From the NCBI GenBank assembly GCA_009760855.2, contig WPIO01000088.1, positions 1,337,501-1,399,500 on the forward strand: a stretch of 62,000 bases of DNA, written 5' to 3'. The notes beneath the pieces were generated by a model. It saw only the letters and a program-made list of their open reading frames with translations, was not told where the DNA came from and ran no database searches. Shown here piece by piece: positions 51,445-58,574 of this stretch. The DNA comes from Cristatella mucedo (lineage: Eukaryota; Bryozoa; Phylactolaemata; Cristatellidae). Each line of letters opens with the position of its first letter. Within the stretch, counting starts at the first letter, position 1. The position numbers and the translations under genes were made by a program.

Positions 51445-52880
51445 TTAATTTTCAATTTCAACTTTTTCCATTTCTATAATTCTATTCATTTCTATATTTC
51501 TATTGCAAATATAACAGACAGTTGCTGTGTTGTATGCCTTACTCTCTTCACTGCTCCTAGTCTCATAATTATATTTCTTATACTTAGGAAGAGTCTCTCG
51601 CAACGCATTCTTGATTAAATCTACTTCCTTTAGTAGATTTAGTAGATTCTGTACTGACTCTCTTACATTATTTGGTCCCTTGAGCAATTTAAAACTTCTT
51701 CTTTCTCCTTCATAGTCTATAATTGTATATGCGCTTGAATAAGGAATGTGTTTTTGAAAAGAACCTCTTGGAATACTACTATCTTCCTTGTCAGTCTTTC
51801 TTACATCACTAAGCAAACATTCAAAGTCTGCATAAGCAACAAAAGGACACCATAGCGTTTTTGAGTATTCCTTAAAGTAGCACTTTTCTCCTTCCTCAGG
51901 CATTTTTATTCTAGACCTGCCATCATTTCTCTTCTTACATGCATCAATATGTTGTGCAAGTTTATCTTGTGAATAAAATCTGCAGATACATCACTTACAA
52001 GTTAGCTGAGTTCAAAATCCCTTTGAGCTTCTGCAAAGTCCATTAAAATTCTTAATGATTACATAATGAGAGACTGTCTTATCTTCATTGCTATATAAAA
52101 GAAGATATAAGTGCTTCTCATTTTCCTCATCGACTATAAGAAGTGGGCTTAAATCTCTGCTGCAATACTCATAAACAGTTATCGTAATGCCAAGCAGTTT
52201 TTTAAAGTAGGTATATCTGAAACACTTAACGCTTGAGAATATCCAGGTCTTACATTAAACAAGTCAGTCAAAGTAGGAATAAGATGGTTATATTTTTCAA
52301 AAAGTATCTTATTTAGATTTGCAACTGACTCTGGATGATTATCTCTAGGATGAAGAAATCTTAGTACACACCACAATGCGCAACAGTTATTTAATCCATT
52401 CTTTATATTCAAGGTTGATCTCTTTTTCTCTAATCTTTTAGGCATAGGTAAATAACTCCCTCCAAAACGATGTCTAAAATGAGTGAACTTTGCATATAAT
52501 GCATTAATTGCGGACAGGCTCGAACTAGATCCTTTCTCTAGCCATTCTTCAATCCTCTCCTTAAAAGAAGCGAACTGCATTTTAATAATAGACTCAATAT
52601 TACTAGACCTATTTATCTTTACATTAGGTATGCCAGAAAATGGCTGATAGCAGAAAGCTCCGTTTTCTGATTCTAGAACTGGAGATACAATCATTGTCAT
52701 TTTTAAATCTTTCTTGTTCTTGAGTATGTCCCTTATCACTCTAATAAGTGCATCGGCAGTTCTATCACAAATTTTATCAAAGTCTATTTCACCTCTATCT
52801 AAACCAACATACTCATAGTCCATAAACTTACCGTCAGATGACGTTTTGCCTAAAAACCAACCATTTTCCTCAATTCTCAT
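51445..52880 (-). pseudogene. PolB: protein-primed DNA polymerase B (Polinton/Maverick/adintovirus type), N-terminal half only
   Basis: First segment (52880-52204): residues 141-148 'GSYLPMPK', 'STLNIKN' and 'ALWCVLRFLHP' (168-178), then 'VSDIPTL' (219-225). These are the order and wording of the domain that precedes the exonuclease in Polinton-type PolB. A one-base break at six T (A6 on the coding strand, 52198-52203) shifts the frame; the next segment has 'LLLYSNEDKTVSHYVIIKNF', then TGA at 52012-52014 and 51991-51993 around a Cys-x2-Cys / His-Cys finger, then the Exo I block 'PFVAYADFECLL' and a 'CYIC' motif. The frame stops at TAA 51445-51447 and passes directly into the acidic repeats. 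Exo II/III and the palm (DxxSLYP, YxDTD) are absent anywhere in the window, so no replicative polymerase is encoded. Where W is expected elsewhere it is TGG. Confidence 0.85.
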
Positions 52881-52921
52881 TAATCTTCTTGATTCTCTCT
52901 CAAATGACCATTACATATTCT

Positions 52922-53125
52922 TTACTTCTTTACTTTTTTGAGAGGAATTTCTACTTTTTTATTTGGAATTACTTGCAAGCTAGATATCATTTTATCTAAA
53001 CTGGCCTTTGAAAATGGATACTTAGGTAAAAGCCCTGATCTTCTTCGTACTTCTTCTCTAACACGTCTAGCGTGATCGCTAAAATTTTCACCCTCACGTC
53101 GCATAACATAATCATTGTTAGACAT
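52922..53125 (-). CDS. small hypothetical protein upstream of PolB, 67 codons
   Basis: ATG at 53125, TAA at 52922-52924; basic and Arg/Lys-rich ('HARRVREEVRRRSGLLPKY' inside). It starts the minus-strand gene row about 40 bases before the polymerase frame. It could be a separate small DNA-binding protein or, if a frame break lies at 52900, the original N-terminus of the polymerase. No family recognised. Confidence 0.45.
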   Translation of the reverse strand: MSNNDYVMRREGENFSDHARRVREEVRRRSGLLPKYPFSKASLDKMISSLQVIPNKKVEIPLKKVKK

Positions 53126-53241
53126 ATCTTATACTAGATAAATGTTTTCTTTAAATCAAATTTTATTATGTTAGAGTGCGGTAGGATAAACAATGAAGTA
53201 GGCGAAAACACTATGCCGAGCAGAGCGAGTCTAGTGTTGAG

Positions 53242-53367
53242 CGAGTAGTTCTCTTTTGAAAGTTATGGAGACTAGTGGTCTCGGACGAAGACACTCGATC
53301 GAGCTGTGCGAGATTGAGGGTCGAGGCTGAGCCCTAGGCTCTATGACGTTCAAAACATAACTACTCG
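53242..53367. repeat. 24-bp imperfect inverted repeat, possible element end
   Basis: 'cgagtagttctcttttgaa' at 53242 faces 'ttcaaaacataactactcg' ending at 53367, with a ~78-base GC-richer loop. It lies just outside the AT-rich coding block and before ACTR10 exon 1. I could not find a matching copy at the left edge (44650-45040), so calling it a terminal inverted repeat would be unsupported. Confidence 0.5.
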
Positions 53368-53664
53368 GCGGTCCCTTTCGTGCTTCGCGCCAAGCGAAAT
53401 CGCATGGAAAACACCCATAAGGTATTATTTAGTGCATAGGCATTTATTTAATATTTAATAACGTTTCTTTACGCCTCGAAGCTCGAACTTTCGCCGACGC
53501 GCAAACAACAAGCTGCGACGCCAAAAGGCGCGTTCAAATGGACTCGTCGGCAGCATCCGCCGAGAAACCGGGCCGACACATCTGACAGCGAGTCCATTTG
53601 GGCCGTCCGTTCTATCTGATCCGAGGATCCGTCCGCTGTGCCTACGGACTTGCCGATTCTGAAG
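53368..53664 (+). promoter_or_regulatory. ACTR10: presumed ACTR10 promoter / 5' UTR
   Basis: The sequence between the inverted repeat and the ATG is moderately CpG-rich from 53480. No TATA box lies in a convincing position. The transcription start cannot be set from sequence. Confidence 0.4.
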
Positions 53665-53729
53665 ATGGAAATTCTACCATCGTCCGAGAAAAGCGCCGTG
53701 GTGCTAGATATTGGCGCCGCGTACACCAA
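53665..53729 (+). CDS. ACTR10: ACTR10 exon 1 (start of actin-related protein 10)
   Basis: ACTR10 (Arp10; Arp11 in dynactin literature) caps the pointed end of the dynactin Arp1 filament and supports dynein cargo transport. The exon codes 'MEILPSSEKSAVVLDIGAAY', the beta1 strand and loop of the actin fold ('AVV-D-G-A-TK' in this family), and ends in phase 2 before a canonical gtaagt donor at 53730. Five further exons with compatible phases (56515, 56836, 57081, 57345, 57747) add about 148 residues collinear with the family, which is about 417 residues in human. Thus roughly the N-terminal 40% is present; later exons lie beyond the LINE-filled intron 6 or outside the window. No stop or frameshift occurs in the assembled part, so the gene looks functional. 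Confidence 0.88.
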
Positions 53730-53807
53730 GTAAGTCTACCGCCGACTGGCTGCCGCCGAATGGCCTGCCCTTGTCCCTTATTTCATTAGACCTTGACACT
53801 TAACCTC

Positions 53808-54427
53808 TGCAGCCAAGTCTGCTTTCCTTCAGCTGCATAGCATTGCTAAAGTTCGCACATGCGATACCAAGGATACCACATCCAAATTGTTCCGTGCATT
53901 TGTGACATCCCTTCTAGACTTATGTAACTCGCCGCTTGCTGGCCTGCCGGCGTGTGCGATCAGGCGCTAACAGTTGGTGCAAAACTCTGCTCAGCTAGAC
54001 TTGTCTGTCGTGAGCGTCGCAGTTGTGCATGTGCGTGTGCGATCAGGCGCTTGCAGTTAGTGCAAAACTCGGCTCAGCTAGGCTCGTCTGTCAGCGTCGC
54101 TACGGCCACCTCACACCACTTGTCGCCAGCCTGCTCTGGCTCCCAATCAAACAGCCTGCAAAATTCAAGTTACTTTCACTTACTTTTAGGTCCCTTAATT
54201 CTCTGGCTCCAGCCTACGTATCAGAAGTATTCCCCGCCGAGGCCGAGAACCGTACAACTTGCTGATCAGACTCGAATCGTGTAGCCATACCTCTTACGAA
54301 CCTCTGAATCTTTGAAGACCGTTGCTTAGTTCGTCTGCTTCCAAAGCTTGGAACTCACTACCGACGCACCTCACAGCGGACCCTGACATGGCGACATTTA
54401 AAAAGAAGCTTAAAGCACATCTGTTTA
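53808..54427 (+). mobile_element. LINE family A fragment in ACTR10 intron 1, with internal duplication
   Basis: Degraded + translation follows the A-family order from 'LQLHSIAKVRTCDTKDTTSK' to 'SKAWNSLPTHLTADPDMATF', ending at the 'KAHLF' position. An ~80-base tandem duplication ('gtgtgcgatcaggcgct' at about 53952 and 54037) repeats the 'CAIRR-QLVQNSA' region. The 3' UTR is replaced by a minus-strand copy. Confidence 0.87.
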
Positions 54428-54714
54428 TAATAATAATAGTAATAATGCACTTGATAAAACGCCATCAGAGAACTCAATCCCTTTCTAGGCACTTTACATT
54501 TGCTGCAAAGGGAAACGCGGTTGAATGGTGAGTACTACCTTGCTTGATAAACAATGTGAATAACATCGTTAGGGGTGACAAGCGCAGGGTCAGCATGCAA
54601 GTGTGGTTAGTGGCAGCATGCACAGTGTCAGCACGCATAAGCACATAAAGGACGAATTACAGGGATCCACTAAATGCTGTCCTAAATAGGCGTGGTTTTT
54701 AAGTTCTTTTTAAA
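54428..54714 (-). mobile_element. LINE family A 3' UTR copy (minus)
   Basis: (TAA)n, then the GCGC-type 3' end and ~270 bases of A-family 3' UTR, breaking off at 'agttctttttaaa'. It is directly joined to the next minus copy. Confidence 0.9.
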
Positions 54715-55760
54715 TAATAATAATAATAATAATTCACTTGATAAAGCGCCCTCAGAGAACTTAATCTCTCTCTAGGCGCTTTACATTTACTGCAAAGGGA
54801 AACGCGATTAAATGGTGAGTAATATCATGCAAGATAAACAACACGAATAACATGGTTAGGGTGACATGCACAGGGTCAGCATGCAAGTGTGGTTAGTGGC
54901 AGCGTGCAGAGTGTCAGCACGCATAAGCACATCAAGGACGAATCACAGGGACCCACTAAATGCTGTCCTAAATAGGTGTGTTTTTAGGTTCCTTTTTAAT
55001 GTGGTCAGGTCAGGAGATGTTCTGACGCAGGTCGGGAAGAAGTTCCAGGCTTTGGGAGCATACGAACTACAGGCACGGTCTCCAAAGGATTTGAGGTTTG
55101 TACGAGGTATTTCTAGACTGTTGGATTCCGAAAAGTGGGTGGTACGATGCTTGGCCTGGTGGGGGAGTAGATCTGAGAGATAGGCTGGAGCCATAGAATG
55201 AAGTGACCTAAAAGTGAGCGACAAAACCTTTAAGTCGATCCGTTGCTTGACTGGTAGCCAGTGCAGGTGGGCGAGAAGTGGTGTGATGTGGCAACTGCGA
55301 TGCTCACGACAGACAAGCCTAGCTGCAGAGTTTTGCACAAGCTGTAATCGCCTGATTGCACATGCCGGAAGGCCAGCAAGCAGTGAGTTGCAGAAGTCGA
55401 GACGGGATGTCGTAAATGCATGGACCAATTTAGATGCGATATCTTTATCTAAACAAGCCCGAATTTTAGCAATGTTATGAAGCTGAAAATAGGCAGATTT
55501 GACGGTGGAGCTGATGTGGTCGTCTAACGAGAGGTCACTTTGGAACATGACACCTAGATTTCGAGCTGATTCAATAGGAGATATGCTGGCTGAGCCAATT
55601 CTGAGCGTCCGCCTTACCAATTTCTGAATCGCACTGGGTTTTCCCATAGCTAGTAAGTTAGTTTTATCATCGTTTATTTTAAGGAAATTTGCTGCCATCC
55701 GTGTGCAGATGTCATCGATACATGCAGCAAGTGATTTTACAGAATTCGAGGTGCTCGAAG
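54715..55760 (-). pseudogene. LINE family A copy in ACTR10 intron 1, intact C-terminal frame
   Basis: The minus frame 55698-54943 (251 codons) is uninterrupted from the post-RT block ('NFLKINDDKTNLLAMGKPS') through 'RNLGVMFQSDLSLDDHIS', 'LVQNSAARLVCREHRSC' and 'HWLPVKQRIDLKVLS' to a regular stop. The 3' UTR and (TTA)n follow to 54715. It is truncated just upstream, near 55760, so it lacks RT and endonuclease. It is probably younger than its neighbours because the frame is intact. Confidence 0.92.
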
Positions 55761-56514
55761 GCGATTACAGTCTTTGGTGTAAGGCCTTTGCGATTCGTCT
55801 GTATTCCCGCGTATTGTTACTATCCTGCTTCGGCTCAGCGTCGGCTCGATTTTGCAAAGCTGCACCACTTTCAGTCGCACCGTGCAGCAGGCCACCGCAG
55901 CAGGCCGCAGAAAAGCGTCGATTTCAGCTCGAATTTTTCGTCAACTCTTTACGCTCGTTTACTCGGCTTTTCCTCGTAAAATGTGCGCAGTGAAGCTCGT
56001 CCGGTTGCAATAAAGCTTCGCCACCGGATGCCGCACCAACATCGGTAGCCCTTTCCTTGACGAGGCCTTCCGGTTCTCTCGGTCTGACCTCCTGTATGCC
56101 AATATGGCTGCTGCTACACGTATAGCTTTCGTGCGGTGATTTCTCTCTTTGCTTTTAAAATGGCCACTGGATGAGAGAAGGAGACCGCACCGCTGGCGAC
56201 TCTCCTTCTCCGATGAACGCCGGAAGCTCCAGTGCACCGGAAGTTCTGGTGCACTAGAATCTCGGGTGCGATGACTTCAGCTGTCCGGGATGCTGGCAGT
56301 TTAGCGGCCCGCTTAATGGACAAATCTCCTTGCTGTCTATCCAGTTGTAGCAGTTTCTGTGAGTGCTAATTACCTAGCTCATCGACCTTTAAATCCTGGA
56401 CAGTAGGGCGCTCGACTAGGGATTGCACGGCTAGGGATTGCACTACTGGGGATTGCTCAGCCTCGCCCAATCGATCGGCTCTGTTTCATCGTCGTGTGTC
56501 CCTTGATTGTGTAG
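55761..56514. other. ACTR10 intron 1, remainder
   Basis: Unrepeated sequence without credible exons. A triple 'ctagggattgca' type microrepeat lies at 56418-56455. The intron ends with 'ccttgattgtgtag'. Confidence 0.6.
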
Positions 56515-56584
56515 ATGCGGGTTCGCCGGGGATCATTCGCCCAAGAGCATCTTATCGAGCGAGGTGCTGCAGTCCAACGGGCAG
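56515..56584 (+). CDS. ACTR10: ACTR10 exon 2
   Basis: The first base completes the split Lys codon of exon 1; the exon then codes 'CGFAGDHSPKSILSSEVLQS' plus three residues. CGFAG is the signature following the first strand in actins and Arps (nucleotide-binding loop 1 region). Donor gtaggt at 56585, phase 0. Confidence 0.88.
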
Positions 56585-56835
56585 GTAGGTGATCTTTCAA
56601 CACACCACGCCGTCGGCCGCACGTCCGAGCCGGTGACAGCATGACGTCGGCGGCCTCGACGCCAGAGGACGCCAGTGGCGAGAGTACACAAGACTCAGAG
56701 CGTGCAAGCGGCTTCACACACTTGCACCGCCGGCCTCCTCCTCCTCCCCCTCTTCCTTTAATCTTACCTTCTCCATGTATTCGCACACTTGATGAGTGGT
56801 ACGCAGCCGAGTGTCACATTTGCACGAGATTGCAG

Positions 56836-56915
56836 GTCCTAAAGCTTCGCGAATGCACCACTCCGCAAGAGCGAAGGAGTTTCTACCACGATTTTCTTCG
56901 CGTAATTTACTTCCG
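56836..56915 (+). CDS. ACTR10: ACTR10 exon 3
   Basis: It follows 'gagattgcag' and codes 26 residues plus two bases, closing with 'FYHDFLRVIYF'. In human ACTR10 the corresponding end reads similarly (a hydrophobic 'ILYFR' before the next exon). Donor gtgagc at 56916, phase 2. Confidence 0.85.
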
Positions 56916-57080
56916 GTGAGCTGCAATTTCGACGGCGGCCATTGTTTAGGCCCCCCGTGACATTCCCACGAGCCTCGCTGGCCGAGCTGCGCTACGGCGG
57001 CCAGTGCGACGCCGTCGCGCGTGCACGAGCCGTTCGCGAGGTTTTCGAGTGGACGAGAGTGCACTCGGCCACCGTTGCAG

Positions 57081-57189
57081 TCACCTGCTGGTCAACCCGA
57101 GCGAGCGGCGAGTCGTCGTGTGCGAGTCGCTGCTGACGCCAACCGCGGACCGCGACGCTCTCGCGTCGGTCCTTTTCGAAGAATTCAAG
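57081..57189 (+). CDS. ACTR10: ACTR10 exon 4
   Basis: Acceptor 'ccgttgcag'. The first base completes Arg; then 'HLLVNPSERRVVVCESLL' and 'ALASVLFEEFK', the actin-fold segment 'LLVNP-DRRVV--ES' typical of ACTR10. The exon ends in phase 0 before gtgccc at 57190, a weak but GT donor. Intron 4 is only 155 bases. Confidence 0.88.
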
Positions 57190-57344
57190 GTGCCCGCGCG
57201 CGCAGGGCTCGAGCTCCGCGCCCGAGCTCGAGCGCCGGCAGGTGGCGCTGCTGCTGCTGGCTGGGTTTCTGCTGGGCTGCTGTTTCGCTTCGTTCCTCTT
57301 TTTTCGACAGCTGCTCGAGTCGTGTCTTGTTACGCTGTCTGCAG

Positions 57345-57452
57345 GTGCCCTCGCTGCTGCTCGCTCCCAGCCATCTGGTCGCCGCTCTCACGCTGGCCGT
57401 GCCGACGGCGCTGGTGCTTGACGCCGGCTACGTCGAGTCGTTCGTGCTGCCA
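57345..57452 (+). CDS. ACTR10: ACTR10 exon 5
   Basis: Acceptor 'ctgtctgcag'. It codes 36 residues including 'VPSLLLAPSHLVAALTLA' and 'ALVLDAGYVESFVLP'. The 'LVLDAGY-ES-VLP' stretch is the second phosphate-binding (phosphate 2/connect) region of the actin fold, in the form seen in ACTR10 rather than actin (which has DSGDGVTH). The exon ends after CCA in phase 0 at an AT-type donor. Confidence 0.9.
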
Positions 57453-57746
57453 ATATCCTTTCTCGTCCGACATCTTGGCCTGAGCTGGCCGTCAGCTGCT
57501 GGCGACGCGGGAGAGCAGCTCTCGACGAAGGCCCGCATTGCCTGAGCGTCTTTGAACGGCCAGCAGCCCTGCCTGCTGGTCCCTGTGTGTTTGCTGTTTG
57601 CTGTGAGTTCGCCTGCCGGTCCTTTCGGCTGCTCCGGTCGGTGCGCGCAGATCGCTGCGTCGACACGCGCCTGTCGAGCCGTCGTCGTCGTCTGCTTCTC
57701 CTTTCTGTGCTCTTTGCACGTGTTTGTCCTTAGCTGCGTGTAGCAC
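57453..57746 (+). other. ACTR10: ACTR10 intron 5, probable U12-type AT-AC intron
   Basis: No GT donor restores the frame; the intron begins ATATCCTTT, the U12 5' splice-site consensus, and ends in AC. A branch-site-like TCCTTAGC lies at 57727-57734, with the presumed branch A (57732) 14 bases from the end, inside the usual U12 window. The junction joins '...SFVLP' to 'IYEGVP...', exactly as the protein family requires. Confidence 0.85.
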
Positions 57747-57814
57747 ATCTACGAAGGTGTGCCGCTGGTGAACGCGTGGCAGGCGCGCAGCCTTGCCGCC
57801 GAAGCCATCCATCG
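57747..57814 (+). CDS. ACTR10: ACTR10 exon 6
   Basis: It codes 'IYEGVPLVNAWQARSLAAEA' and two more residues plus two bases, matching the family stretch 'IYEGIPVLN-W'. Trp is TGG. Donor gtatgc at 57815, phase 2. A short open segment at 58235-58283 after 'ctctgccacacag' has the right phase to be exon 7, with a gtaaat donor, but its translation does not clearly match the family. Confidence 0.85.
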
Positions 57815-57859
57815 GTATGCCAGCGCAAGCTTTGTTGTTTTGCAGCGTGCATACAAAGA

Positions 57860-58200
57860 CGACATGCACACACGCGACACACACAGTCACACATGCATAC
57901 AACCAAACACGCACGGACGTACGTACACACAACCAGACACACACACGCATACGCACACACACACACACACACGCACACATGCAAACACAGCTGTGCACAA
58001 CCACGCGCACATCACGTGCACTTGCATGCACACGTGCGTACCATACGTGTGTGCATATCGTGCACACACAGACTACCACACTCGCACACACGTGCGCACA
58101 CACGCACGTATGCGTACCTACATACACACACTCATGCACGCTTGCATGCACGCACACATGCGCACACGCCACACACGTGAACAAGCAGTGTACACATACG
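57860..58200 (+). repeat. (CA)n/(CACG)-rich tract in ACTR10 intron 6
   Basis: Interrupted ACAC and ACGC repeats; His/Thr and Cys/Val frames here are repeat translations. Confidence 0.93.
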
Positions 58201-58329
58201 CACTGCTGCTGCTTGTATGCTCTCTGCCACACAGCCATTACTACTTCAATCATGCCAACTTGCAGCAGCCAGTTACCTGTGTGGTAAATATGGTTGGCCG
58301 TCGAGGCAGGGATCCCGTGCGGTTTTTTG

Positions 58330-58480
58330 TGAATAACTAGAGCACACTGCCTGTGGACTCGCTTTGCTGAGCCATAGTATTGTGTCATCTATTACGTGTC
58401 ACTCCCGGAAGTACTTACTGCTCGCCATTTTGCCTCGTGACTGAAGGACGGACTTTCTTGCTTTAATTAGTAGAGATGAC
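58330..58480 (+). repeat. dispersed repeat R3, copy 3
   Basis: 'actgcctgtggactcgcttt', 'ctattacgtgtcactcccgg' and 'ctttaattagtagagatga' match the minus copy at 1000-1145 in order and spacing. Confidence 0.65.
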
Positions 58481-58574
58481 AGCTGACTTCTGCTGCATTC
58501 AGAGAGCGTTCACTGTTGCTTTAGGTAAACAAAAAAGGCAGAAACGATAACAAGTAAGACTAAAGGCAATCACT

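Noticed and set aside
49335-51461. A single 708-codon protein on the minus strand
   Set aside because: It mixes two phases of the same 72/66-bp array; the NLNLNMKSTTTT part is out of phase with the polymerase frame that enters the array.
44941-53160. Mitochondrial DNA insertion or mitochondrial linear plasmid, suggested by TGA codons
   Set aside because: No mitochondrial genes or rRNA/tRNA are present, and the polymerase wording is that of nuclear Polinton/adintovirus elements. A mitochondrial-type code in its ancestor is not excluded.
58235-58283. ACTR10 exon 7
   Set aside because: Splice signals and phase fit, but the 16-residue translation does not convincingly match the family; mentioned only as a possibility.
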